Shown here: positions 11,357-23,028 of the stretch, in pieces
Layout of the letters: every line of letters starts with the position of its first letter
Numbering within the stretch: position 1 is the stretch's first letter
Origin: Owenia fusiformis
Lineage: Eukaryota; Annelida; Polychaeta; Sabellida; Oweniidae
Reading direction: 5' to 3'
Assembly (NCBI GenBank): GCA_903813345.2
Contig: CAIIXF020000006.1
Coordinates: 36,795,936 to 36,859,935, forward strand
Length of the DNA: 64,000 nt
The notes under the pieces: generated by a model
The model's input: the letters and a program-made list of their open reading frames with translations, nothing else
What the model was told of the DNA's origin: nothing
The model's database searches: none
Program-made: the position numbers and the translations under genes

Positions 11357-11370
11357 TCTCTCGCGAGAGA
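11357..11370. promoter_or_regulatory. TCTCGCGAGA promoter-like palindrome
   Basis: The perfect 14-bp palindrome TCTCTCGCGAGAGA contains TCTCGCGAGA, a core motif of many broadly expressed animal promoters. It is one of few CpG-containing words in an AT-rich neighbourhood. It lies about 110 bp upstream of an ATG with a fair initiation context, in the order motif, GGCGCCATG-type leader, ATG. The promoter call is inference. Confidence 0.4.
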
Positions 11371-11467
11371 CGGTGAGAAGAGAGTTGGCGCCATGTTTTT
11401 CACTCACGAGGCAGTTTTTATTTGATTTTGATTACTTTCGACACTTGATCAGGCCTGATCATTCGTT

Positions 11468-11520
11468 ATGGCAGCCAGAGGGATGAAGAGAGTCAAGTGG
11501 CTGCAAAAACTGAGGTTGTA
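11468..11520 (+). CDS. Possible first coding exon of an unidentified gene
   Basis: An ATG followed by G opens a short basic frame (MAARGMKRVKWLQKLR...) that ends within about 22 codons unless spliced. It lies downstream of the TCTCGCGAGA palindrome. The donor would have to lie around 11512-11520, where the GT candidates are weak, and no downstream exon could be matched on the plus strand. I do not recognise the peptide. It may be a chance frame next to a CpG-rich repeat. Confidence 0.22.
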
Positions 11521-12639
11521 TTTTTATGTTTGAACTCCACTGCAGCGCTGAGCATATTTGTAGAAATATTGTGAATTATTTTCAGATTTAATTTTGTCAT
11601 TGCAGTCTGTTTGACTTTGATTCAACTGAGTGTGTATTTGATTTGGCTATTTGGAACAGTTGATCTTTTGTGATTGATTTTCGAGAGAATTATGTAATTT
11701 TTGGCTAGTAAATCTGGTCTGATTTTGATATGCTCAGTGCGTAGGTGAGAATTTACACAGCGCCACCTTTTGACAATCGCTTTACTTAAAGCTTGATGTT
11801 GTTTTGATCATGAGGGCTGAAATATAATCGCCATCTTAGTTAAGACCTTTGTAATTTGTTTGTAATTTGTCAAGTTCGACTAAAGTCAGATTTTGCTTTT
11901 AGAGCCATGTAATTTGCTTTGATTTGTATTTGATGAAACTGATGTAAAACCAGATCTTAATTCTTTATTTACAATTAAACTTTAAAACTTTACTTGATTA
12001 TTTGTCGTGTTGATTGTTTGTAGTCATTGATTGATGGTTTAAATTGAATAACAGTGAAATGGCCCTATGATTACTTTCTGATATCTATTAACTTCATTTC
12101 TTCATTCTGCTCCAAATCATTCTTGTTCAATTAGTTTTTTCAACTTTTGTGTCTATTCAAAGATGACAGCACCTTACATATAGTCAAGCAATCAATCTCT
12201 TTCAGCTCAAATCCGATTCACTACGTTGCCATGACCGTTCAGCTTACCATGCTACCATTTGTTTGCTCGTTCGGTCTTGTTTGTTTGTACGGGTTGCTTT
12301 GTTGTAGTACTGGTTTATTGATTGATTGGGCAGCCCGTACGTGGCAGTTTCGGGATTAAGACCGGAGCTGTTACACTTATATTTTACTCTTACTTCAAAA
12401 GGTGGTATTATTAATCTATTGTCACCTGACATAATTGAACCTAAACATATACAAGTATTTCATAACTTCAAAATATTTCCAAAACAAAACTTTAACATGT
12501 AATAATAGGTGCTTATAAAATCTTATATTTTACTTTATTCAACTAAAATTATTTAATGTTGTAATTTACATGATCAAGGAGGATGATTAGTAATTATATC
12601 AAAAATGTTATAAAACAAGACATTAATGTCAATGATGCA
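11521..12639. other. AT-rich sequence, no gene seen
   Basis: T-rich DNA on the plus strand that could be intronic if the preceding exon is real. A slightly GC-richer patch near 12285-12365 has no recognisable function. No supported frame or RNA. Confidence 0.4.
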
Positions 12640-13600
12640 ATTCTTATATAATCTGGAACAATATCCAATCATCACATCTTCACGTATGTCTGAAATTATT
12701 TGCAATAACCTATATGCCTTGCTAATTCTGCTATGAGATGATCTTTTAATGTCAATTAAGTTGGCATTTGTTTTGTCACTAGTTTGTCCATATGAGCGAA
12801 GACTCAGCACGATTAAATATTGATCATAAAAGAGTATACCGTTCCTTCATTTCTTTTTTTAGTTGTAATATGTAATCCAGTTCATTCTGACACTAATCTT
12901 ATTTTATTTACGATTTAAATTTTAAAAATACACTTCATTATACAATATTGATTCTACAAGATACCCCGTTCCGTCATTGTGAATTCGTATCTTTTCAGAA
13001 AAAACTATCATTCAGACTTGAATTAAATGGCTAATTAGTATGTATTACTGTAATATTCTGAAGAAATGATTTGCTCCTAGACACCCTGCTCTTGTTATAG
13101 ATACGAACGGGACTAATACGCTACATATATGAACACAGTAAATGGTTGAATCCTATCTATTCATTTGTTTGCGATAACCTGTGTGGCATTTTGTCTTGTT
13201 AATGTTGCAAGATTAAAGTTGGTATTATGTTTATATATTATGCATTACTAGTTTGTCCATATGAGCCAAAACTCATTGATCATAAAAGAGTATACCGTTT
13301 CTACTTTTCTCATTTATTAAATTGTAACGTAATCCATTCCATTCTGACACTAATCCTATTTTATTTAAGATTTAAATTCTAAAAATACACTTCATTATAA
13401 AATATTGATTCTAAAAGATACATCGTTGCTTCATTGTGAATTAGTAACTTTTCAGAAAAAAGCTATTATCAAGAATCGAATTAAATGGGCAAATACTATG
13501 TTTTAATATTATGATGAAACGATTTTGCTCTTAAACATCCCGCCCTTGTTTTAGATTTGAATGTGACTACTACATAGACCACACAGGTCTACATGAACAA
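12640..13600. repeat. Diverged tandem duplication, about 465-bp unit
   Basis: Two successive blocks (about 12640-13100 and 13110-13600) share ordered landmarks at the same spacing: TTTGTCCATATGAGC (12783/13252), GATCATAAAAGAGTATACCG, CATTCTGACACTAATC, AATACACTTCATTATA and CTTTTCAGAAAAAA. Identity is roughly 75-85% by eye with small indels. No coding potential. Confidence 0.7.
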
Positions 13601-14966
13601 TGGTTAAATCCATTCTGATACTCATCACATCACATCACATTTCTGCCTTCAACGGGAAATATGAAGGCCATGATATCGCATGATGGGCTAAATCTAACCT
13701 AATTTAATTCATGAACTTTTGGGAATTTTTGATAGGCACGAACCCCTCGAACCCCCGATGGCTACGGGCAATGACATATTTTTTTCTCTCTGCATATTTT
13801 GCTGTTACATTTTGGGCACAAACCATCTAATAAGGGCGCCTTCCCATCTCATAAAACCAAGGAGTCCACGTGTGACTTGCGATCTTTGTTTATAGTTTTT
13901 GAGCGCTTAATCTATGGGAACACAATTGACTTTGTGATTCTTTGATCTTCGAATGACAATGCCACCATAATTAAGTATCACCACATGCCCATATATGGGA
14001 CAGAATATCGGTGTTGCACTCTGGGAGCCAATCCTCCTTGACCATTTACCGCATACTGGTAGGATTCATGCATTCCGTTTCTAGTGCCTTCATTTCTGCT
14101 ACATGCAAGTAGAACAATGCACCTGACGGATGCCATATCCCACAAACTCTCTCCCCCCACTTATGGAATCTTTATTAGTAAGGCTAGGATGTTCAAACTT
14201 TCCCCAAATATATGTCATTCAATTATCTACTTTTACTATATGGTGTTATAACTTTTACAACTATGATGATTTAAGATTGTGTAATTTTATTCTCAAGACA
14301 ACACGTTTTATTTTTTATTTTTATTTTTTTTATTTATTACCTTAATTCCAAATAATACAAATACAATCCCAACAGTGGAAGACACCCCAAGGGGGATATG
14401 ATCCATTTGATACTAAACAAAAAATATTTACAAGTAGCAAAACTCATACAAGAAATCAGTCCTCATTAGAATTAAAGATCGACACTAAATATTTCACATT
14501 CGTTTGGTCCCATCCTCCATCCTCCTCTACCCACGCTATAAAAGTGAATTTTTTACGCCAGAGATTTATCTCCAGAAAAGTTAGACCTGGATTAAAGGCA
14601 GAATCAGATCTATGGGGGTGACAAAATGAACAATTGACCTACCAATCTAATCCTTACAATCTCAAATACAATATCTCCCAAAAGATTCACAATATGTTAT
14701 AAATCGGTGAAGTTACAATAGATTCAAAGTGCAAAAATTGGTGAAAAATGTTTAAATTCTCCCAAATAATAAGAATGGTAACCATTCTTATAGAAAAAGA
14801 ATACATTATTGTAAAAATCTTTAGTTTTCCTAAAATAATGTGTACACTTTTGGGATTTTTAGAAAATAGACATGAAAAGGAATGACATAAGCCAGAAATA
14901 TTCTAAAATTGAAACAATTTTTTGTTAGGCTGCTCGCTAGATCTGATTCTCACTTAAGTATTGATC
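13601..14966. other. No gene; simple T-rich tracts
   Basis: It contains a short CATCA microsatellite near 13628 and a T-rich run at 14308-14338, followed by a phrase (AGTGGAAGACACCCCAAGGG, near 14376) of the sort seen at retroelement 3' ends. I could not tie it to a specific element. Confidence 0.4.
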
Positions 14967-15158
14967 TTAATTGTTGAGCAAGTGTAATTTTAAATTCTTT
15001 TTGAAGGTACATGTAGAAAGAGTATTAGAATGAGTAATTTTGTGAGGTAAAGTGTTCCACAGGTCTGACTCTGTCTTAGTTATAGAGTATTTTCCAATGT
15101 TTGTTCTGAACGTAATAGATCTAAGATTGTATATTTGTCTGGTTTGAATGTGGTAGAA
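14967..15158 (-). pseudogene. Remnant of a LINE reverse transcriptase C-terminus
   Basis: The minus strand encodes about 63 codons ending at a TAA (14967-14969). They read as the usual last segment of a non-LTR ORF2 protein: a YHIQTRQIYNLRS stretch, RTNIGKYSI, then SDLWNTLPHKI and FKKNLKLHLL. An in-frame TAA bounds it upstream at 15159-15161 and no reverse-transcriptase core remains. The arrangement R..N.GK.S, W N.LP..I, F K..LK.HLL is typical of CR1/L2/RTE-like elements. This is an old fragment unrelated to the LINE at 2.5-6 kb, which has a different C-terminus. Confidence 0.7.
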
Positions 15159-17761
15159 TTAGTGATTCTCAGTTTATAAAATAAGGTTTTGTCTCTTGAA
15201 GCTGATGATTACATCATAATAAATTAATAACCATACATACAATTCTGCTGATTTTTCATAATACATTTGGTATATCTCTAGCTCCAGCTACTGAGAATTT
15301 GAAGATTCTACTTGATGCCTTTTAAAAGTTGTATAAAACTGAACTGTGGGGGCATTTGTACACCCTCCCGCCTCCCTTAAAGGCTCTAGGGCCAATAGCT
15401 AATTAGATAATTAGCTAATAAATCCATATTTTGCATATAAGATTTCAATTATTTATATTACGCTTCCTGCTATTGTTACAAGTAGCAATGTTTAAAGCTA
15501 AGACTGCTTTGCTATTTTGATAAAGTATTTTGCTGACGCCAGCATATTATATTTCGAATAAAGTTGACATTTTAGTTAAAAGAGTAGCCTTGTTCTTTAA
15601 AACATTAAGTTTTGAGCATTCATTTTTTTTATCAGTTTCAAGGTTCAGTTCAAAGTTAATCATGAAATGTGACATGAAATCACTAAAACCATGTAAAAGC
15701 AAGTATATAAGTTCTTAAAACTAGATTCTTAAAATCCCTACTTATGGAACATTGTAAATCCTTCTGACCTTGCAGAAAAATTGCTCAAAGTCACATTACT
15801 GAATATTTGTCAAATCGTCATCAGAACACACCAGACCAACATATTATGCAATAAAACATTGTATATACTCCAAAACAACCCCCTCTTGGCTTTCTCCTAG
15901 ACTTTGGTTTCATAGAATAAAAATATAAGCTGGTTCTATTTACTTTCTTTTGAATATAGACCATATAGTATAGTGAATGCGCTTTCAGACATCAATATTA
16001 TATTGTGGTCCGCGACTCGCGTTTCGGTCCAAATGATTTGAGTAAAAAAAATGATTTTTCAAAAACTAGTGATCATATATCAATGAAATTCATTTTTGAA
16101 GGTCCTGGACATGTCTATCAGATGTCTGCAAAACAATATAACCATGTCTGGATTAGTTTTGTAGATTTTTTGTCTCCCTACCCCAAGATTTTCCATTTCG
16201 CGGCTATTTTTAGTAATTTCTCTATCTAAATATGCATATAATTAACAAACTTGAAAATATATATGCATCAAAATATTAAACAATTATTTGAAGTATGTAA
16301 CAAACAAGTGGGTAAGAGTAAATTGTATTTCAAGTTTTAAAGAAAAATAATTTTCTGTCATCTCGGGTAGCTTTATTTATTTCAAAATATTTTTTCATAA
16401 ATCAGTAAACATGGAGCCAAAAATGTGATTCTATGTAATATTTTGATTATGTACCAGTGGAAACACATCATGGCATCTATAATTAGAAGCAAAACAAATC
16501 ATGAAAATATGTCAATGCTGCAACTTTTTGCTCAAATACGCTTATTTTCAACACGCGAGATTGCGTTTCCGCTAGCCGAGATGCACTTAAAACAAATTTT
16601 CTCTTCTTCTTCTTCTTTTAAAAAGTTATTATTTATTCGGTATTTTAGGTCCTGGGCTGTGATTTGTCTCCCATCCCCACATTTTTCGATATTTATTTTC
16701 GTCAAATTTTCGACTGGATCTATAGAAAGGAATTTACCCACAGTTTTTTGCCCTAGAAAGGTAAATACTTTATACATCTATGACATTTAGTACCCTTTTC
16801 TGGTTGTAAACAGTATATGTTGTTTTTGATTGAAAAAGTAAAAAATACGCGAAAAAAGGTCACCCCTATGTTACTTTGACCTACTTTTGACCCCATTTGA
16901 CCTACTTTTTGAGAATTTAATACAACTCCCTCTAGAATTTTGAATGACCTATAATATGGTACCTTACTTTTAACTGTACCTCTTCAACTTTTGAAACATT
17001 TGACCCCCTGTCCATTAGTGTAATGAAAAATACGTTGTACACATTGGGGTTAAACCGCTTTGGCTTATATTGCAGTAATAGTCTTTTGACAATTACAAAT
17101 CGACGAAAACAAGCTGCAAACTCAACATAAGGTATTTCAATATGTTAATCGAACGCACTCTCTACACGCTTACGATAATGGGGAAAATAAAATAATTGCA
17201 TTTGAAAAAACAAAATATTACTACATCCGACACGATTGCTTGGTTACCAACGGGACAGCATCTTTTCCATTCAATCGATGTTGGGCCATGCAGCCGAGAT
17301 TGGGCCATGCAGCCGAAGGTGAGCCATACAACTGAATTTTGCCAATTCAATCTGACGGAGAATGCCGAGCCTCTCTTTTTGACCAATTAGAGACGTCCTC
17401 TTCACATTCGTGGTACCCTCGGCCAACTTCGTTTGCAAAGAAAATCTTCGGCAGTCTCCGGCTTACCAACCCATGATGGCGCCATGGGTGAGGTGTGTCC
17501 TGTGTATCTGCAACGATATTGCATGCTTAAGAAAAGTCATACATTCAAACAGCCTTGCGAATCTGCTACGATGGTCTTGCTCTTATTTGTATGTAACAGT
17601 TATCTCAAGAATATCCACTCCAGTCTACACATTTATATCCTACACGATAATCTGGCAAGTGTTCACAAAAGTAGTTTATATCCATTCTGTACGAGAATAT
17701 TCAGCTCAGTCATCCGTCCCATTGGCCCATTGTGGTTTCTCATTATTAACAAGTCATATAA
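15159..17761. other. Repeat-like AT-rich DNA, no gene seen
   Basis: No supported gene. Features are TGACCTACTTTTGACC-like direct words at 16870-16915 and a short tandem TTGGGCCATGCAGCCGA pair at about 17281-17315. Phrases such as TTTTTGTCTCCCTACCCC (16167) and TTTGTCTCCCATCCCCAC (16662) suggest a duplicated element between about 16.0 and 16.75 kb. Confidence 0.4.
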
Positions 17762-17767
17762 TTTATT
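17762..17767 (-). terminator. Polyadenylation signal AATAAA
   Basis: AATAAA on the minus strand about 65 bp after the stop codon of the membrane protein at 17832-18905. Position and orientation suit its 3' end. In AT-rich DNA this hexamer also occurs by chance. Confidence 0.45.
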
Positions 17768-17831
17768 AATTCCAAACTACCTCAAAACTATACCATTATT
17801 TATATTCAACATCTTTTCATGTCATATTAAC

Positions 17832-18905
17832 TTAACACAATAAGCCGACCCCTACATCCCGTGTGGTGTAAAAATATTTGAAAGGAGATATGGCATCATT
17901 TTTAGGAGCCAGTTTCAATGAATTCAAATGATATTTCGAAGCATGACCTTCCATTTTCTTTGTGTCATGCGTTGATATTCTTGCATTTCTGTAAGATCGT
18001 GGAACTTTGGACATGATGTCCTTAATAACATTCGCATATGGAATAAGTCCCGTGGGATAACTTTTATGCTGAGAGTTATGCACAGTCATGAGGGTATGTC
18101 GTACAACTTGACGGTGAAAATAATAATAGGATTTAATTTGAAAATACTGTCCTGATATCCACCAAGATTTTTTGTCATATTGTACCTCCAGCGGCATTAA
18201 ATGCTCAATAGCCTTATTATGGAGTGCTACAAATATCATATCAAATAGTATCATAGGAACTCGCTCTGGGAGGTTCCATTGTTTGGTAGGATTATCCTTT
18301 CCACATTCGGCGGATATAACTGTAGGGTCAGCCCATGAAAATAAAGGCGCACCAACAGCAGGCTGTGTTTCAATCAGAAAATCTTCAAATTGTCTCAGTA
18401 TGGAAGTATTTGATTTCAATTCATTTAGCGCATTTTTATCCAATATCCTCGGTAGTGTCGGTTTCAATATGATATCTTCATCAAGAAAAACATAATACAA
18501 ATATTTGCCAAGATGTTTTTGTGCGTATGTCCAAGCGAGATTCCTTCCGGATGTCCAAGTTGTATTTGGACCATATACGTACTTAACATGGTCTAACTTC
18601 AAGTCTTTACAGGGTGCTTTATAACTCAATACTAGCACGTCCAAATTCTCTGGATCTCCGAGCGTGTCCGTTTGTACGAGATAGTCGCGTATGCATTGAT
18701 TAGAATTCACAATATAAAGAAAGTTTTTCACAAAATCATCATCTGCCGTCGATATAGGTGACGTATTTGCTGAAATCAAGGCTTTTGTCTCTCTTACTTT
18801 AACTGAATACGAATAAAATGACACAGCCATCGTCAGAATCAAGAAAACTGCAACAGGGAGACTGCTCTTCCTCAACATATTCCAAAAATGGAGCATTTTT
18901 GTCAT
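17832..18905 (-). CDS. Type II membrane protein, glycosyltransferase-like
   Basis: The protein is 357 residues in one uninterrupted frame. After a short basic cytoplasmic N-terminus, residues about 16-34 (LPVAVFLILTMAVSFYSYSV) form one membrane anchor, as in Golgi type II enzymes. The lumenal part has GRNLAWTYAQKHLG, then YYVFLDEDIIL near residues 137-147, whose DED could be the metal- and nucleotide-sugar-binding acidic motif of a GT-A fold, then a QPAVGAPLFSW segment. The combination F-LDED...QPAxGxP faintly recalls plant DUF707 proteins, but I would not assign a family. NTS, NTT and similar sequons occur. ATG at 18905 is chosen because it precedes the anchor; the second ATG three codons later is an alternative. 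AATAAA follows the stop. No introns interrupt it, so it may be a single-exon gene, a last exon or a retrocopy. Substrate unknown. Confidence 0.72.
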   Translation of the reverse strand: MTKMLHFWNMLRKSSLPVAVFLILTMAVSFYSYSVKVRETKALISANTSPISTADDDFVKNFLYIVNSNQCIRDYLVQTDTLGDPENLDVLVLSYKAPCKDLKLDHVKYVYGPNTTWTSGRNLAWTYAQKHLGKYLYYVFLDEDIILKPTLPRILDKNALNELKSNTSILRQFEDFLIETQPAVGAPLFSWADPTVISAECGKDNPTKQWNLPERVPMILFDMIFVALHNKAIEHLMPLEVQYDKKSWWISGQYFQIKSYYYFHRQVVRHTLMTVHNSQHKSYPTGLIPYANVIKDIMSKVPRSYRNARISTHDTKKMEGHASKYHLNSLKLAPKNDAISPFKYFYTTRDVGVGLLC

Positions 18906-19139
18906 TTTTAAAAATTGTCCTTTTATGCCCGCGACTAGTCTTCCTGCTATCTGTATTATTCATATGTTTTCCTTGTGCATATTCATGTCAAGCTGACAGA
19001 GATATTTGATATTCAGCTTTATCTTAATTAGTAGACAGGACGCATTTTCAGCCATCTTAAATGTTGTAGGCATTTTGTGTTGAAAGTGTTCTGACAAATG
19101 TTTTTATGTGACTATTCGTGCTGAATAAATGAAGGACCC
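18906..19139. other. Upstream flank of the membrane-protein gene
   Basis: This is the 5' side of the minus-strand gene ending at 18905. No TATA box or conserved motif stands out. A minus-strand CAG near 18950 (TACAGATAGCAG) could be a 3' splice site if a non-coding first exon lies further upstream; this is weak. Confidence 0.25.
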
Positions 19140-20085
19140 ACGGTCCTGTGCTCACACAGTTTGGAACCTTCAGAGAAATGTATATCCTGACTTTCAAACA
19201 AAAATATTGATTTGGATTTGTAGTCTCGAACTTTGAGAAACTTAGATAGCACAGTTGTGTGACCTAGTTTGATGACCTTGAAAATTTTACTTATTCAGAG
19301 CTCAGTAAGGTCTTTTGTGATTAAGCTGACCAAAATTTACATCCAAAAATCAATTTGAAAAATCAACTTTTTGACCTTTCGAAGGTCACTGAAGGTCAAC
19401 TAAAGGTCAAATCCTAAAACTAATGTCAGATTTGAACTCCTGGCAACTTGTAGATGATTTTCAAAAAAATTGGTAAAATTGAAGCAAGTTGAAAAATAAC
19501 TTATTTTTACTGTTTTTTTACGTCAAATATCTCAAAAACGGTAGAAATTTGATGCTGACATATATTGAGCAATATGTACGGAATGCTTAAATCTAGTAAT
19601 GATGTAATTCATTGCAAGAAATGATCAAGTATAAGGCAAACTTTGAGAAACTTGTCAATCACAAAACCTGCCATTGACTTTATACATGAGAAAGTTTCCT
19701 GAAAATGAATAAGTCCTACTATTTGTCAAATTTTATAGAGTAAACACCAAAAACTGTATTTCCAAGAGCTTTGAAATCTTCAGAGGACATAAGTTGCATA
19801 TACAGCAACTACTAAAAGTTATTTGAAAGTTCTACTTCAACAAAGTGTCTAGAGTATTTACTATTTACAGAAAATTTGACTTTTTGACGTCAAAATCCGC
19901 AATTTCTCGGAAACCGGGCGAACTTGGGAAATGGCGATGATAGGTCAAATAGGCATTATGGATATGCATAAAATGAATGTGGAAATGACTGAATCCGAAT
20001 AGCAGTTTTAATTTGTGCGGCCAATGTTGACGGACGGACCAACGGACGGACGCCTGGTCGATCCCATAGGCTCACTGTGTGAGCC
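19140..20085. repeat. Interspersed repeat ending in GACGGACGG
   Basis: GCTCACACAG appears near 19151. The region ends at about 20031-20083 with GACGGACGGACC, then GGCTCACTGTGTGAGCC, itself a palindrome. Inside are TTTGACC/AAAGGTCA words near 19360-19410. The GACGGACGG block recurs at 21545. It looks like a non-autonomous dispersed repeat; boundaries are approximate. Confidence 0.5.
19844..19977 (+). repeat. Direct repeat, copy 1, about 130 bp
   Basis: The segment from AGTGTCTAGAGTATTTAC to GGATATGCATAAAATGAA is repeated almost exactly at 20647-20777, about 800 bp away. Differences are a few bases (for example CTTGGG versus CTTAGG). It includes the GAAACCGGGCGAACTT block. Confidence 0.8.
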
Positions 20086-20646
20086 AAAAAAACATATTTT
20101 AAAGTTGAAATTATTTAACCCTTAAAATACGAGGAAACATTCATTTTTAATCATTGTTTGAGATGTTTTATTTTCAAAATAATTGATAAACATGCAAATA
20201 TTATAATTTATGACACATGCTGCGACATTTAGATATTTTGATAACAGCCATTTCTCGGAGTTGGTTCAACATTTATACGCTGATACCATATGGACATAGA
20301 AATCTGCTCAAAAACAAATTTTCAAAATGACCACCTTATTTTATAAAGAAATATTTGTCCATAACTCAAATACTATTTGTCAGATTTCGTCAAGATTTTA
20401 TGTGCAGATGCCTTATTGGCAAATGACTCAAGTTCAAAACGAACGTTGAATTCAAATAACCGGCATTTCTGAGGAAAATTGCCAGTAACAAGATTCGGTC
20501 AAAAGTTCATATACGCTAATGCTCTATGGTCATAGGATCTCTGCCAAGTCGATTAAAAACGAAAGCTTTTAAATGAAGTTATTGCCTAATAAAAAAGCAG
20601 CAGTCTAGATGCCATTTCTTGAACATAAATTTTCAACTGAACCTTT

Positions 20647-20777
20647 AAGTGTCTAGTATACTATTTACAGAAAATTTGACTTTTTGACGTCAAAATCCGC
20701 AATTTCTCGGAAACCGGGCGAACTTAGGAAATGGCGATGATAGGTCAAATAGGCATTATGGATATGCATAAAATGAA
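20647..20777 (+). repeat. Direct repeat, copy 2, about 130 bp
   Basis: Near-identical partner of 19844-19977. The intervening 670 bp holds the GACGGACGG repeat end and an AT-rich spacer, so this may be part of a larger nested or duplicated repeat. Confidence 0.8.
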
Positions 20778-21651
20778 GTTCCTTGAATATTTTTTGTTTG
20801 TCAGAATTCTACATTAGTTTTCAAATATGTTATCGGCTTTGAAAATACTATAAAGTAAAGAAGTTATTAAAAGAAAAGGCGACCCTTGAACTATTCTGTC
20901 CGGGCTACTATGATTTCATTTAACATCAATAGTGTAGATCGATTTTGTCAAAAGGACACAATACATTTCAATAAAAAACGATTTGTTACTCCCGATCCGT
21001 GGATTTTCTGTTTTTAGTATTATATAGAGTCGTATAAATATGAAATCAGTGACTTCCAAGAAAGATTGTATCACAGCTGGGAATAGACCAGGGATAACTG
21101 GATAGTCAGAAGACAGTTGGAAAGACAACAACCGGGGCAAATTGGTTCAGCAGCCCAAAATGCAGCTTCTGTGAAACAGTTAGCATCACATCAAACTATG
21201 ACACAACCTAAAGAAAAACACCACTAAGATTGCCCGAGGGGGGGGGGGGGTGAGCAATCCACACAAATTGAAGGAATGCAGATTAGCACACTCAAGGACA
21301 TTAAACAGAGGTAGAATACTAGAATGTGCAGCTGCAGCAAAGAATGCAAAACCTACAGAGGCCGAGGACTTAAAATCCACCAAGGCAAAATCACAGTGCT
21401 AGGAATGTCAAAGATCCAAACACGAGTGAGACGGGTAAAGCTATAAAGAAAAGATACTCCCGATGGTGAAATGGCCGAATGCTACACAATTGGAATGGAG
21501 TAATCAGGATAATGACTCAAATTTAATCCTGGAGTCTTCTTGTTGACGGACGGACGGACAGACGAACAGACGGACAATCAGACAGAGCTAAAAAAAGCAA
21601 AAAAAAGCAAAAGACCAAAAATTTAACAGAGCATCACTAAGACCAATACAC
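20778..21651. other. No gene; G run and GACGGACGG block
   Basis: A run of about 11 G residues lies at about 21239-21250. GACGGACGGACGGACAGACG-like sequence lies at about 21545-21580, followed by A-rich tandem AAAAAAGCAA words. No coding support. Confidence 0.4.
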
Positions 21652-22078
21652 CAGATGCGAGTAGAAATAATCTTGATTTACTTCATTAAAATTCAAAATT
21701 CAGTCAAAATGATGTCATATTTGGAATCTACATGTAAAATTACATCTAGAAATGTGGATTTGAAAAGAGTTAATCAACTTTGAAAATTTAATTTTCTTTG
21801 AAAATGTGATTTCTAGGTTGGGGAGATTCCCCATATAGACCCCATGTTGTAAAATCACAAAAATTGAAATATCTTTTCTTGTGTTGGGCGGGTAACATTT
21901 TCTTTTACTGGACATATTTTAATTTGTATAACTATCAGATACATAAGGGTAATTTGAAAAGTAAACCACTAAAATTGATGATTATTCAAGTTTAAGGGAA
22001 TTTTGTAATACCCTGCCATGTTAATTCCCCCGAATCAGCCACATGGTGGCAAAAGTGGTAACTACCTACTCGCATCTG
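21652..22078. mobile_element. MITE family copy 1, TIR CAGATGCGAGTAG
   Basis: The ends CAGATGCGAGTAG and CTACTCGCATCTG are perfect 13-bp inverted repeats. The 427-bp interior shares long blocks with 23980-24463 (for example CCCCATATAGACCCCATGTT, AATATCTTTTCTTGT, AGATACATAAGG). No frame. Non-autonomous DNA transposon; target duplication not clear. Confidence 0.75.
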
Positions 22079-22565
22079 AGTAATTAGGTGCCTGGTTCAA
22101 ACTTTACGATAAATCAAAGCTACCAGAAAAATACAAGGCATAGATATACCAGTATGGAATATATACTACCTTGAATACGCTAGCCACGTCTTGTGTTTGC
22201 AGTGCCAATGACAACAGTGGAGATGTTCTAGAGGAAAACAATCAAGTACCTAGCTACAGAAGTAGGTCAGAATACCAAAACGCTTCAGTAGCTGAGGATT
22301 TTATGGAGAATCAAGCATGTTTTACTTACCAAACAACTCAATGACGGAAGAATACAAGGTAACCAAAGCCGGAACCAAAGTCAGGAAGATTATAATGATA
22401 AAGACAGTAAGATTTCAAAGAGCATGACCCATGAGAAAACAGAAAGGAAGTGGAATGCTGAAAAGGAGCTAACTAGAGCAGAATGTCAGTCAGTGGTAAC
22501 CCACTCAAGTGTTGCCTGGTATGCAAACTGTAAGTGTCGCAAATAATGGTGTACACAGTCCAGAT
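22079..22565. other. No gene seen
   Basis: AT-rich DNA between the TIR element and the tandem duplication. No motif is recognised. Confidence 0.35.
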
Positions 22566-23028
22566 GCATAGTAAGCTCTGCGATGGACAAGTGTCTCTTT
22601 GGATATCAGAAGATAGCATTGAATTACCCAATTGATTTGCTCCCAAGGTCGTCCCACTTTATTCCCTTGATTTTTTGAAGTTTGAAGGGCCTCTTAAAGC
22701 GCTTTTCAGCATCACAAACTGACCTACATGTAAATGAACTTCTACAAAAATAATTTATGGAATCAGTGTGATATTACAATGCATGTTCGCATGGGCAAGA
22801 CTGAGACTAACATAAAATGTTATAAATAAATGTTTTTATGTTAGTCTCAGGGCAAGGGTACCTCAAATTTGCTTTGGAGAACATGTTGAGGGGACCACAT
22901 GTTTATGCGGATAGACTCAATGATCAAATGTAAGACAAATAGGAAAATTACAGAATGACTCGGTTAAAGGTCAAGCTTCTACTCAGAAGAAAGTCAGAAT
23001 TATGAAAGATATTGAACTTTTTGTTTTT
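22566..23028 (+). repeat. 463-bp tandem duplication, unit 1
   Basis: It starts at GCATAGTAAGCTCTGCGATG and is followed head-to-tail by a near-identical second unit at 23029. Each unit includes a hairpin with 17-bp arms (CTGAGACTAACATAAAA / TTTTATGTTAGTCTCAG) at about 22799-22848 in this copy. The units differ at only a few sites, so the event is recent or an assembly artefact. Confidence 0.9.

Noticed and set aside
16425-16790. 121-codon plus-strand frame
   Set aside because: No recognisable motif. It lies in a repeat-like region with related phrases at 16.15 kb, and an opposite-strand frame overlaps it.
17410-17843. Overlapping plus-strand frames of 119 and 136 codons near 17.4-17.8 kb
   Set aside because: No domain, no signal peptide with a matching mature region, two different frames over the same DNA and AT-driven composition. 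No support as genes.
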